Origin: DASRYH01 sp035687245
GTDB taxonomy: Bacteria; Actinomycetota; Coriobacteriia; Anaerosomatales; PHET01
Direction of reading: 5' to 3'
Length of the DNA: 64,000 nt
Assembly: GCA_035687245.1 (NCBI GenBank)
Contig: DASRYH010000050.1
Span: 1-64,000 of the forward strand
The first letter of the stretch is position 1, and each line of letters begins with the position of its first letter. The position numbers were made by a program, and so were the translations under genes. Below are positions 43,769 to 52,374 of this stretch, one piece after another. The notes under the pieces are model-generated. The model saw only the letters and a program-made list of their open reading frames with translations, ran no database searches and was not told the DNA's origin.

Positions 43769-44653
43769 CTACTGGGCCGGTGTCTTGGCCGGGAACGTCG
43801 GGAAGAGCGCCACGGCCCGACCAGCGGTTCCGTAGTAGCCCGTCTTCGCACCGTGAAGCAACGCCACGAGCGAGTACTTGCCGATGTCGGTGCCCAGCGT
43901 GTCGATCGCCGGCAGGTCGAGATCAGCGGCCGCGGACGCGAGCGTCCACTTCGTCCCCGCCGACTGTGCACCCACCGTCGGCACCTTGTGCCCCGCAAGC
44001 GCCGTCTGCAGAGCGAGGCCTGCCGAATCGGCTTTGCTGCCGGGGGCATCGATGTTCACGAAGCCACCGGCCACAGGAATCACGTCGGCGCCGGTGTCGT
44101 CTTTGGTCTCTTCAAGTCCCTCGATGCTGATGACGTCGGCAGCCACCAGCGCTTCTGTGACCGGACGAGCGTCTGTGGCGTTGGTCCACTCCACGGCGAG
44201 CGAGGCCGCGATGCTCTCTTCGGGCTTCTCTGCACCGGCCGCCAGCGACTCAACCGCGCTACGCAGCTTGTCGTCGTTCAGGCCGAATCGGGCGGCTTTC
44301 ATCGTGACGACCACAGCGGTTCCGCCTGCGTCTTCGATGGCCTGCGTCGCTGCCGAAAGCCCGTCGTTGCGACCGGAGTTGGTGACCACATAGATCGTGC
44401 GCTTGGCCAGCTTGCCGGAGACCCAGTCGTTTGCGGCCGCGCCAGAGAATGCCTCGTAGTTCGCGTTGCCGGCAGCAAGCTGCTTGTTCTCTTTGCGCAG
44501 GTCCGCGAACTCCTTGCGCAGGCCCTCCACGAGCGCCTGAGGCTGGCTGGAGAACGACCCCTTCTGCACGATGAGTCCGCCGAGCACGAGGCCCAGCGAC
44601 AGCGCGAGGAACACCGAGACCAGCGAGGCTATGTGGTAGCGCAGGTTGTACAT
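43769..44653 (-). CDS. MctB/SteB-like membrane-anchored protein
   Basis: A 294-residue protein. MYNLRYHIASLVSVFLALSL begins the family's N-terminal anchor, continuing GLVLGGLIVQ. A coiled coil follows (EGLRKEFADLRKENKQLAAG), then an extracytoplasmic alpha/beta domain with RTIYVVTNSG and TAVVVTMKAARFGL. Mycobacterial MctB was described as a copper-transport outer-membrane protein, while corynebacterial SteB partners SteA in cell separation. Given SteA next door, a division or envelope role is more plausible here than copper transport. It starts 21 bases after steA. Confidence 0.82.
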   Translation of the reverse strand: MYNLRYHIASLVSVFLALSLGLVLGGLIVQKGSFSSQPQALVEGLRKEFADLRKENKQLAAGNANYEAFSGAAANDWVSGKLAKRTIYVVTNSGRNDGLSAATQAIEDAGGTAVVVTMKAARFGLNDDKLRSAVESLAAGAEKPEESIAASLAVEWTNATDARPVTEALVAADVISIEGLEETKDDTGADVIPVAGGFVNIDAPGSKADSAGLALQTALAGHKVPTVGAQSAGTKWTLASAAADLDLPAIDTLGTDIGKYSLVALLHGAKTGYYGTAGRAVALFPTFPAKTPAQ

Positions 44654-44674
44654 GACAGCGTTACTCCTTCGGCG

Positions 44675-45802
44675 CTAGAAGCCTAGCAGCGCGCGGACGC
44701 GCAAGACGACGAGTTCGACGAATGCGCGCGCAGCCGGCGAGATGAACAGTACCGCAGTGACGACCGCGAGCGCGGCGGCGGCTATGAGCACGAGGTGCGA
44801 AGCACCAATGGTGGCGCGGTAGAGCTTGTTGACGCCCTTGGCATCCACAAGCTTGGGGCCGACCTTCAGTCTCACGAGGAACGAGGAGGCCATGCCCTTT
44901 CGGCCTTTGTCGAGGTACTCAACGAGGTTGGCGTGAGTGCCGAGCGCAACGATGAGGTCAGCGCCGCTCTCCCATGCCAGAAGCAGCGCGAGGTCCTCGC
45001 TCGTCGCGGCCAGCGGCCATGTGCGCGCCTTCTCGGCGAGGCCAAGCGCCTCGATGCGCTCCATGCCAGGCGCGCGGCCGTCGGCATACGCATGTACGAT
45101 CAGGAACGCTCCGCTTCGCAGCGCCTCGTCGGTTACCGAGTCCATGTCGCCGACGATGACATCGGGCTTGAAACCCGCTTCCATGATTGCGTCGGCACCA
45201 CCATCGACGCCCACGAGCACCGGGCGCATCTCGCGAATGTAGGGCGTCAGTGCGCGAAGGTCCTCGCGGAAGTCGTAGCCCCGCACGACGACCAGCACAT
45301 GGCGCCCGTGAATCTCTACCGGAACCTCCGGCACCCACATCTCATCGACGAGCAGATCTCGCTCGCGCTCGAGGTACTCGATCGTGTTGCGGGCGAACTT
45401 GTCGAGTTGCTCGCCGAGACCGGCCTTCGCCGCCTCCATGCGCTCCTCGACCTCGATAACCGACAGCCTGGTGCCCCGCGCGCAGACCTGCCCGTTGACG
45501 AGGACCTCATCGCCTACGACCTCGACGACATCGCCCTCCTTCACGCACTCGAAGACGCCAGGTCCCGCATCATCGATGAGGGTGACGCCGCCGCGAGTGA
45601 GCAGGAGCGGGCCAACGTTGGGATAGGTGCCAGAGATCGAGGGAGCGGCATTGATGACGACCTCGACACCGGTGGTCAGCAGCGATTCGGCGCTGACGCG
45701 GTCCATGTCGATGTGGTCGATGATCGCGACATCGTCGGCGTTCAATCGCTTGACGAGGTCTTTGGTCCGCTTGTCGAGCTTTGCTATTCCCTGGTGGCGC
45801 AT
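44675..45802 (-). CDS. steA: SteA-like cytokinetic ring protein (TPK-like domain)
   Basis: A 375-residue protein. The N-terminus KLDKRTKDLVKRLNADDVAIIDHIDMD and SISGTYPNVGPLLLTRGGVTLIDD are typical of SteA. The middle resembles thiamine pyrophosphokinase (VLVGVDGGADAIMEAGFKPDVIVGDMDSV, TSEDLALLLA), and a C-terminal membrane helix follows (HLVLIAAAALAVVTAVLFI). In Corynebacterium SteA localises to the division ring and is needed for normal cell separation. It is probably not a true TPK because it lacks the usual C-terminal domain. It has AAGGAAG before the ATG and follows recN. Confidence 0.88.
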   Translation of the reverse strand: MRHQGIAKLDKRTKDLVKRLNADDVAIIDHIDMDRVSAESLLTTGVEVVINAAPSISGTYPNVGPLLLTRGGVTLIDDAGPGVFECVKEGDVVEVVGDEVLVNGQVCARGTRLSVIEVEERMEAAKAGLGEQLDKFARNTIEYLERERDLLVDEMWVPEVPVEIHGRHVLVVVRGYDFREDLRALTPYIREMRPVLVGVDGGADAIMEAGFKPDVIVGDMDSVTDEALRSGAFLIVHAYADGRAPGMERIEALGLAEKARTWPLAATSEDLALLLAWESGADLIVALGTHANLVEYLDKGRKGMASSFLVRLKVGPKLVDAKGVNKLYRATIGASHLVLIAAAALAVVTAVLFISPAARAFVELVVLRVRALLGF

Positions 45803-45905
45803 CGTCTTCCTTGGTCGAGAACGCGCGAGAGGTGCACGGCGGCGTTCGCCGCGCCTCGGGGTATGCTAGCACGCCCTGAGGCGGCCGCCGGGGGCCTCCA
45901 CAGCA

Positions 45906-47546
45906 TCAGCACACCGCGTTGAGCGCCTCGCGTGCGGCGTCGAGCAGCTCGCGAGCGTGAGCGGTCGAAACGTCAGAGTCGTTGCCCGAAAGCATGCGGG
46001 CTATCTCGGCCACCCGGGCGTCGCCCTCCACCACCGCGACCGTCGTCGAAGCGGCCGTTCCCGCATTCGACTTGCTCACCACGACCTGCCTATTTGCATA
46101 CGCAGCGACCTGCGCGAGGTGCGTGACCACGATGACCTGGTGCGTGCGGGCGAGCAGCGCCAAGCGCCGGCCGACCGCGTCTGCGGTGCTACCGCCGATC
46201 CCCGCGTCAATCTCATCGAAGACGAGCGTGCGCGATTCGTCTGCGCGGCCTAGCACGCCCTTGAGCGCGAGCATGACCCTCGAGATCTCGCCGCCCGAGG
46301 CGATCTTGGCGAGCGGCCGTGCGGCCTGGCCCGCCGCCGGTGAGTAGAGGAACTCGATACGGGCAGGACCCGCCTCCGTCCACTGCTCGAACGGCAACTC
46401 GCCGAAGGCGACTTCGAAGCTGACGTCGGGCATCGCAAGGTCGACGCTGGCGGCGCGCAACGCCTCGACGAACAGCGGCGCCGCGTCACGCCGAACTGAC
46501 GCCAGATACCCGGCCCGCTCGCGCAAAACCGCCTCACAGGTGGCTACCGTCTCGCGTGCCTCTCGTAGCGCCTCATCGGAGCCACTGACTGCTGCGAGGC
46601 CTGCTACCGCCTGCTCGTAACGCGCTTGTACCTCAGCGAGGGATGGACCGTACTTCTTCTTGAGTCCTGAAAGCGCCGAGAGACGCGCGAGAGTGGCTTC
46701 GAGTACGGCGGGGTCGTGCGTCACGCCGTCGCGATAGGCTCGCAGCGAGCTGCCGGCATCGTCCAGCAGCAGCTGCAGCTCCTCGAGCCGAGACGCTATC
46801 TCGTCGAGCGAGGCGTCGATACCGTCCACCTTGGCAAGCGAAGCCATAGCGTTGCTCACGCGATCTGCGGCGCCACCCTCCGAGCGAAGCGCTGAAGCGG
46901 CGGATGCCGCAGCGTCAGCAAGCCGCTCCGCATGCTGCAACGCGGGAAGCGCGGCCTCGAGCTCGTCGTCCTCGCCGTCGAGCGGCCCGACCTTCTCTAT
47001 CTCGTCGACGACGAAGCGCAGGTAGTCCGCGTTTCGGAGCGCCTCCTCCAACGCCGCAAGCAGCTGGGCCTCATGGACCACAGCCGTCGCATGACTCGAA
47101 CGCGCTGAACGGTACTCATCCAATGCGGCGCTCGCTGCATCGCCGATCCACGCGTCGAGGTAGCCCGCGTGTGTGGACGTACGCAACAACGCCTGATGCT
47201 CGTGCTGCCCGTGAAGGTCCACGAGCGGACCAATCCGATCAGCCAGCGCGCTTACGGTAGCCATCTCACCCGAGAGCGAACAGCGGCTGCGGCCGTCGGC
47301 TGATACACGGCGCTTCGCGACCAGCTCGTCGCCTGCCTCCACGAATCGGCCCTCAACGAGCGCCTCGGCGGCACCGCCGCGCACTGCTCCGGAGTCCGCG
47401 CGCTCGCCCAACAGCAGCTTCAGCGCCCCGAGCAGTACGGTCTTGCCCGCGCCGGTCTCGCCGGTCAGCACAGTCAGCCCGCCACCAAACTCAATCCAGA
47501 CGTCTTCGATGAGGGCGAGATCGCGAACGTGGAGCTCCTCGAGCAT
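45906..47546 (-). CDS. recN: DNA repair ATPase RecN
   Basis: A 546-residue SMC-like protein for double-strand-break repair. The N-terminal Walker A is GLTVLTGETGAGKTVLLGAL after MLEELHVRDLALIEDVWIEF, and a long coiled-coil region occupies about residues 150-370. The C-terminal half has the signature IASGGEISRVMLALKGVL and Walker B TLVFDEIDAGIGG, with the His-switch VIVVTHLAQVAAYA. The ATG at 47546 lies 2 bases after the nadK stop with GGGG upstream; a longer reading from 47696 adds only an Arg-rich run overlapping nadK. Confidence 0.95.
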   Translation of the reverse strand: MLEELHVRDLALIEDVWIEFGGGLTVLTGETGAGKTVLLGALKLLLGERADSGAVRGGAAEALVEGRFVEAGDELVAKRRVSADGRSRCSLSGEMATVSALADRIGPLVDLHGQHEHQALLRTSTHAGYLDAWIGDAASAALDEYRSARSSHATAVVHEAQLLAALEEALRNADYLRFVVDEIEKVGPLDGEDDELEAALPALQHAERLADAAASAASALRSEGGAADRVSNAMASLAKVDGIDASLDEIASRLEELQLLLDDAGSSLRAYRDGVTHDPAVLEATLARLSALSGLKKKYGPSLAEVQARYEQAVAGLAAVSGSDEALREARETVATCEAVLRERAGYLASVRRDAAPLFVEALRAASVDLAMPDVSFEVAFGELPFEQWTEAGPARIEFLYSPAAGQAARPLAKIASGGEISRVMLALKGVLGRADESRTLVFDEIDAGIGGSTADAVGRRLALLARTHQVIVVTHLAQVAAYANRQVVVSKSNAGTAASTTVAVVEGDARVAEIARMLSGNDSDVSTAHARELLDAAREALNAVC

Positions 47547-47548
47547 CT

Positions 47549-48397
47549 CTAGCCCCCGAAGAACTCGTCGGCGACAGTCTCGTAGAAGTCGCGACCGTGC
47601 AGCTTCACGAGCGAGAGGTCGTGGTCTCCCCGCCGCACAACCACGCGCTCGATAGTGCGGCGCGATGGGGCGAGGTCCCCGTCGACGACCACGCACGCAT
47701 CGCTGCGAGCGGGATCGGAGAGCTCGATCGAGACTTCATCAGTAGCACCCGTGACGAGAGGCCGCGCCTGGAGTGTGTGGGCCGCTACCGGCACCACGAC
47801 CAGCCCGCCGAAGCCGGGCGCGACTATGGGGCCGCCTGCCGAAAGCGCGTAGGCGGTCGAGCCGGTCGCGGTCGCGACGATCACCCCGTCGGCGCGTAGG
47901 TCGGTGATGGCGTGGTCGTCCACGGACACGCGAAGCGCGACCACGCGCGCGGAAGCGCCTCGCGAGACGACTACCTCGTTTAGAGCGCGGTAGGAGCCGT
48001 TCACTCGGCCTTCCATGTAGACGTCAGCACGCAGCGTTGCGCGGCGCTCGATTCGCGCCTCTCCCGCCAGCGCGGCCTCGACCGACTGTCGCATGGTCTC
48101 GGGCTCAGCACCGGCCAGAAAGCCCAGCCTGCCGAACTTCACGCCCAGCAATGGAACCTCGACGTCTCCGAGTGCATGGAATGCTTTGAGGATCGTGCCG
48201 TCGCCGCCGAGCGCCACCGCCAGCGCAGGGGCACCGATGTCGGAGGCGGGCACACCAACCGCAGGCAGTCCGCATCCTTCGGCGTCTCCTGAGGTCATCA
48301 CAGGCTCAACGCCGGCGCCAGTAAGCCACGTCACCAGTTCGGCGGCGGCGTCCACAGCGCGAGGGTTCGCGGTATTGGGAACGATCAGAACTCGCAC
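47549..48397 (-). CDS. nadK: NAD kinase
   Basis: A 282-residue enzyme phosphorylating NAD to NADP with ATP or polyphosphate. The catalytic GGDGTILKAFHAL, NEVVVSRG, the signature GVIVATATGSTAYALSAGGPIVAPG and VPVAAHTLQARPLV are present. It sits 3 bases after tlyA and 2 before recN, matching the conserved tlyA-nadK-recN order; the argR gene often found between nadK and recN is missing. Confidence 0.96.
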   Translation of the reverse strand: MRVLIVPNTANPRAVDAAAELVTWLTGAGVEPVMTSGDAEGCGLPAVGVPASDIGAPALAVALGGDGTILKAFHALGDVEVPLLGVKFGRLGFLAGAEPETMRQSVEAALAGEARIERRATLRADVYMEGRVNGSYRALNEVVVSRGASARVVALRVSVDDHAITDLRADGVIVATATGSTAYALSAGGPIVAPGFGGLVVVPVAAHTLQARPLVTGATDEVSIELSDPARSDACVVVDGDLAPSRRTIERVVVRRGDHDLSLVKLHGRDFYETVADEFFGG

Positions 48398-48400
48398 TCG

Positions 48401-49195
48401 CTAGCCTCCAAATGCTTCGTGGGCCTGCGACACCAGCGCAACAGGATCGACATCGGTCTCTTCCCCGCTTCGCGCGGCCCACAGCCAGAACTCGATGTTA
48501 CCGTTCGGGCCGGTGATGGGCGAGAACGTGAGTGCACGCACCACGAGCCCCGCGTCGTGAACTGAGTCGATCGCCCTGCGCAAGACATCTTCGTGGACTG
48601 CGGCGTCTTTCACGACGCCCCGTTTTCCCACACGGCCCTTACCCGCCTCGAACTGCGGCTTAACCAAAGCCACCATGTCACCTTCGGCGCCGAGAAGCGC
48701 CTCGAGATGTGGCATCACCGTACGAAGCGAGATGAACGACACGTCGCAGACCAGCAGGTCGAAGGGCGCACCCAGCTCCTCGGGCGAGACGGAGCGGACG
48801 TTGGTCCTCTCAATCACGGTCACACGGTCGTCCACGCGCAATGACCACGCAAGCTGCCCGTAGCCCACGTCGAGAGCGACCACATGAGCGGCGCCCTCCT
48901 GCAGCAGGCAGTCAGTGAAGCCGCCGGTGCTGGCACCGACGTCGATAGCTGAGCGGCCCGCGATGGGAACGGCGAACTTCGCGAGTGCGCCTGCCAGCTT
49001 GTCGCCGCCACGCGACACGTAACGAGGCCGCTCGGTTACTTCGATGATTGCGTCCTCGTCGACCGACTGCCCCGCCTTGCGGACGACCTGGCCGCCGACT
49101 CTGACCTCGCCGGCGAGCACCGCGGCTCTCGCCTGTTCGCGAGACGGGAACAGCCCGCGATCAGCGAGAAGCGCGTCGATCCGCAGTCGCGCCAT
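48401..49195 (-). CDS. tlyA: TlyA family rRNA methyltransferase/hemolysin-like protein
   Basis: A protein of about 264 residues with an N-terminal S4 RNA-binding domain (RLRIDALLADRGLFPSREQA) and a FtsJ-like SAM methyltransferase domain (GRSAIDVGASTGGFTDCLLQ, VALDVGYGQLAW, FDLLVCDVSFISLRTVMP, VALVKPQFEAGKGRVGK). Actinobacterial TlyA methylates C1409 of 16S and C1920 of 23S rRNA. The preferred ATG at 49195 overlaps the end of dxs by 35 bases; a GTG at 49201 is an alternative with CGGAG upstream. Confidence 0.93.
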   Translation of the reverse strand: MARLRIDALLADRGLFPSREQARAAVLAGEVRVGGQVVRKAGQSVDEDAIIEVTERPRYVSRGGDKLAGALAKFAVPIAGRSAIDVGASTGGFTDCLLQEGAAHVVALDVGYGQLAWSLRVDDRVTVIERTNVRSVSPEELGAPFDLLVCDVSFISLRTVMPHLEALLGAEGDMVALVKPQFEAGKGRVGKRGVVKDAAVHEDVLRRAIDSVHDAGLVVRALTFSPITGPNGNIEFWLWAARSGEETDVDPVALVSQAHEAFGG

Positions 49196-51119
49196 CAGCA
49201 CTCGGCTCCGTAGTGGTCTCAGTGACCTCGGGGTGTGTGGAGGCAGGAAGGTCGACCAGACGCCCGAGGACCGCACCGCGCACTCCTTCGGCGGTCAGAC
49301 CGACCTCGCTTAGAAGCTCGTTCATGGCACCATGCGTCACAAAGCAGTCGGGCACAGCCAGGCGAAGTACCGGAGAGGCGATTCCCAGGTCGGAGAGCGT
49401 CTCGCAGACTGCCGCGCCGAAGCCACCGACCGCTGTGTTCTCCTCGACCGTCACAACCAGCCGGTGAGACATCGCCGCGTTCGAGATCGCCTCGACATCG
49501 ATCGGCTTGACCCAGCGCATGTTCGTCACAGAGCACGAAACGCCGTCTTCGGCGAGCATGCCGGCGGCCGCCTCCGCGACGCCCACCATTCGGCCCACGG
49601 CCAGAAGGGCCACATCGGTGCCGCGCCGCTTCACCTGCGCGCGTCCGATCTCCCATGTGGAAGGCTCGCCCATCTCGACGCCCGCACCCGCACCGCGCGG
49701 GTAGCGGATGGCAACCGGGCCGTTGATGCCGAGCGCCGTGTGAAGTGCATCGGCGAGTTCAGCTTCGTTGGAAGGCGCCATCACCATCATGTTGGGGATA
49801 GAGCGCAGGTAGGTAAGGTCGAAGACGCCGTGGTGGGTGGGCCCGTCCTCGCCCACGAGCCCGGCACGGTCGAGGCAGAAGACGACCGGCAGGTTCTGTA
49901 GCGCGATGTCCATGATCAGCTGGTCATACGCGCGCTGCAGGAACGTCGAGTAGATCGCGACGACCGGCCTTCGGCCACCCAGCGCGAGACCCGCAGCCAA
50001 GCCGACAGCGTGCTCTTCGGCGATGCCGACGTCGTAGAAGCGCTTCGGGAAGGTCGACGCGAAGCGGTCAAGCCCTGTGCCTGAGGGCATGGCCGCCGTG
50101 ATAGCGACAATGCGGTCGTCCTTGCTTGCCTCCGCGACAAGCGAGCGTGAGAAGGCCTCGGTGTAGCTGATGGCGCCTGTGCTCCCATTGGCCTTGCCGG
50201 TCTCGATGGAGAACGGCCCGATACCGTGGAACGCGTCCGGCTGCTCTTCGGCGTGGCTGTAGCCTTGACCCTTGTGAGTGACCGCGTGAACGATGACAGG
50301 GCCATCTGTGAGCTTCGCGGCCTTGACCGCCTGCTCGACCATGCCGACATCGTGCCCATCGATGGGGCCGACGTACTTGAGCCCCAGTTCTTCGAAGAGC
50401 ATGCCCGGAACGACGAGCTGTTTGAAGGACTCCTTGACGGCCTCGCCGGCGTCGACCATGACCTTGCCCATCGGCAGCTGCGCGAGGCGAGACTCCACGC
50501 CATCGCGAAGCCGCTGGTAGCGCTGGTCGAGGCGCACACGTGCTAGGTAGCTCGCCAGCGCGCCGACGTTCTCCGAGATCGACATCTCGTTGTCGTTGAG
50601 CACGACGACGATGCGCGTTCCCAGGTGCCCTATATGGTTCAGCGCCTCGAACGCCATGCCGCCGGTCATCGAGCCGTCACCGATCACGACCACGATCGTC
50701 TCGTCGCCGCCGCGTGCGTCGCGTGCGAGCGCGAGACCCAGCGCGACGGAGAGCGAATCGGATGCATGGCCGGTGTCGAAGGCGTCGTAGGGCGACTCGC
50801 TGCGCTTCGGGAAGCCGCAGACGCCGCCGTACTGCCGAAGGGTGCTGAAGCGATCAAGGCGGCCCGTGATGAGCTTATGGACGTAGGACTGGTGCCCGAC
50901 GTCGAAGACGATGCGGTCGGCCGGGCAGTCGAGTGCCCGGTGAATGCCGAGGGTGAGCTCGACGATACCGAGATTGGGGGCGAGGTGGCCGCCGGTCGCA
51001 GACACCGTAGAAACGAGTTCAGCGCGGATCTCAGCGGCGAGCTGGGACAACTGAGCGGTCCCCAGCGACTTCACGTCGCAGGGACTCTCTATGCCATCCA
51101 AAATGCGCTTGGTGTCCAC
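49161..51119 (-). CDS. dxs: 1-deoxy-D-xylulose-5-phosphate synthase
   Basis: A 652-residue thiamine-diphosphate transketolase-like enzyme that starts the MEP isoprenoid pathway (pyruvate plus glyceraldehyde-3-phosphate to DXP). GGHLAPNLGIVELTLGIHRA, DVGHQSYVHKLITGRLD, TGHASDSLSVALGLALAR, GDGSMTGGMAFEALNHIGH, AEEHAVGLAAGLALGGRRPV and DRAGLVGEDGPTHHGVFDL are the hallmarks. The last 30 or so residues (STHPEVTETTTEPSADGA) are a disordered extension. A GTG start is used. ispA, which often precedes dxs, is absent. Confidence 0.96.
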   Translation of the reverse strand: MDTKRILDGIESPCDVKSLGTAQLSQLAAEIRAELVSTVSATGGHLAPNLGIVELTLGIHRALDCPADRIVFDVGHQSYVHKLITGRLDRFSTLRQYGGVCGFPKRSESPYDAFDTGHASDSLSVALGLALARDARGGDETIVVVIGDGSMTGGMAFEALNHIGHLGTRIVVVLNDNEMSISENVGALASYLARVRLDQRYQRLRDGVESRLAQLPMGKVMVDAGEAVKESFKQLVVPGMLFEELGLKYVGPIDGHDVGMVEQAVKAAKLTDGPVIVHAVTHKGQGYSHAEEQPDAFHGIGPFSIETGKANGSTGAISYTEAFSRSLVAEASKDDRIVAITAAMPSGTGLDRFASTFPKRFYDVGIAEEHAVGLAAGLALGGRRPVVAIYSTFLQRAYDQLIMDIALQNLPVVFCLDRAGLVGEDGPTHHGVFDLTYLRSIPNMMVMAPSNEAELADALHTALGINGPVAIRYPRGAGAGVEMGEPSTWEIGRAQVKRRGTDVALLAVGRMVGVAEAAAGMLAEDGVSCSVTNMRWVKPIDVEAISNAAMSHRLVVTVEENTAVGGFGAAVCETLSDLGIASPVLRLAVPDCFVTHGAMNELLSEVGLTAEGVRGAVLGRLVDLPASTHPEVTETTTEPSADGATADRRASR

Positions 51120-51247
51120 GGACCGTCCATTGCTCGCGTCGTTGCCGGTTTCGCGCCGCGCTCATCACACCACAATAGTACGTACCAGCTGCTCAGGCAC
51201 GTGTGCGAACCCGACCGTCACTGCGTCGTTGAGTTGCCGCCGAGTGT

Positions 51248-51577
51248 CTACTCTGTCGTCGACTCGTCCTGCGCGGGCACGTCCCCATCTTCGGCGACCG
51301 CTTCCGCGTCGGCTTCGGGTACTACGGCGTCTTCCGCGGAGGCTTCAGAGCCCTCCATAACCTCGATATCCTGGCCGGGCTCGGTCTGCTCACTTGCGGG
51401 CATTTCGCTGCCCCAGTCGGCGTGGTCGATGAGCTCCGTGCACTGGTTGGCAAGACGCACACCCTCCTCGAGGAGATCGAGGCTCTTCTCAAGCGAAACG
51501 TCTTTCTTGCGCACCTGCGTCACGATGTCTTCGAGGCGGGCACGCGTCCGGCTGAAGCTGTAGTCGTCGTCAGGCAT
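51248..51577 (-). CDS. xseB: Exodeoxyribonuclease VII small subunit with acidic tail
   Basis: A 109-residue protein. Residues 5-60 match XseB (FSRTRARLEDIVTQVRKKDV, LEKSLDLLEEGVRLANQC), the two-helix small subunit that binds the XseA arm of exonuclease VII. The remaining 45 or so residues are strongly acidic (EQTEPGQDIEVMEGSEASAE and similar), beyond the usual 70-80 residue length. It overlaps nusB by 8 bases. The large subunit xseA, normally between nusB and xseB, is not here. Confidence 0.85.
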   Translation of the reverse strand: MPDDDYSFSRTRARLEDIVTQVRKKDVSLEKSLDLLEEGVRLANQCTELIDHADWGSEMPASEQTEPGQDIEVMEGSEASAEDAVVPEADAEAVAEDGDVPAQDESTTE

Positions 51578-52001
51578 CCGTGAGGTCCTCTCCGGGGATG
51601 CGGCGTTCGGCGATACGGCCGAGCACTCCGTTCACGAACTTGGACGAGTCTTCGCCGCCGTAGACCTTGGCCAGCTCGACCGCCTCATTAATCGCGACGC
51701 TCGGCGGAATCTCAGGCACGAAGAGCAGCTCATAGGTGGCGATACGTAGGATGTTGCGGTCCACGAGCGGCATGCGGCCGACACTCCAGTGTTCGGAGGT
51801 CTCGCCTATGAGCTCGTCGAGCTCGGCGATACGGCTCTCGGCGCCTATCGCCAGCGAGCGAGCGTACTCGTCGGGTTCACCATCTTCGGTCGAGTAGCTG
51901 CCGATGGCGAGGATGCGACCTATCGCCTCACCGGTGACTTCGCGCTGGTAGAGCATCTGCAGCGCCTGACGGCGTGCCCTGTGGCGTTCGGGTTTCGGCA
52001 T
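51570..52001 (-). CDS. nusB: Transcription antitermination factor NusB
   Basis: A 143-residue all-helical protein that binds boxA RNA with NusE in rRNA antitermination. RARRQALQMLYQREVTGEAIG, VDRNILRIATYELLFV, PPSVAINEAVELAKVYGGEDSSKFVNGVL (in parts) and the ending RIAER are the family pattern. It overlaps xseB by 8 bases and shares one base with the Asp23-family gene. Confidence 0.95.
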   Translation of the reverse strand: MPKPERHRARRQALQMLYQREVTGEAIGRILAIGSYSTEDGEPDEYARSLAIGAESRIAELDELIGETSEHWSVGRMPLVDRNILRIATYELLFVPEIPPSVAINEAVELAKVYGGEDSSKFVNGVLGRIAERRIPGEDLTDA

Positions 52002-52348
52002 TATTCGGCGAACACGAGCCCGTCGATGAACACGTCGACGGCTGCCACCTCGACGCCCACCTGGCTTGCGAGCGCGTCGGCCACCGACGCCTGCACGGCT
52101 GCAGCAACCTCACGCAGCTTGAAGCCGTAGGTCACCTGTACGTGGATGGTGACTGTAAGCTTCGACTCCTCATCGACGACTACGTCGATGGCGCGAGCGG
52201 TGCCCTTGCGGCTCTTGGCCACCAGACCGGCGAGACCGGGCGCGCCGACAGCGGCAACGCCTTCGACGCCCTCTGTGGCGACATTGACTATGGTATCGAG
52301 GACTCCCGGCGCGACGCCGAGCCCCTCGAGGCGAATCTCGTCAGACAT
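52001..52348 (-). CDS. Asp23/Gls24 family envelope stress protein
   Basis: A 115-residue protein. LEGLGVAPGVLDTIVNVATE, VEGVAAVG, AIDVVVDEESKLTVTIHVQVTYG (in parts) and VAAAVQASVADALASQVGV match the Asp23/DUF322 family. Members form membrane-associated filaments or help envelope-stress responses in Gram-positive bacteria. Its place between accC-like and nusB genes is conserved in Firmicutes (yqhY). It shares one base with nusB. Confidence 0.92.
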   Translation of the reverse strand: MSDEIRLEGLGVAPGVLDTIVNVATEGVEGVAAVGAPGLAGLVAKSRKGTARAIDVVVDEESKLTVTIHVQVTYGFKLREVAAAVQASVADALASQVGVEVAAVDVFIDGLVFAE

Positions 52349-52374
52349 ACGTGCTCCTTACAGCCCTCGCGCGC

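Noticed and set aside
47549..47696. Extended recN start at 47696
   Set aside because: The extra 50 residues are an Arg-rich shadow of nadK; the ATG at 47546 gives the conserved RecN N-terminus.
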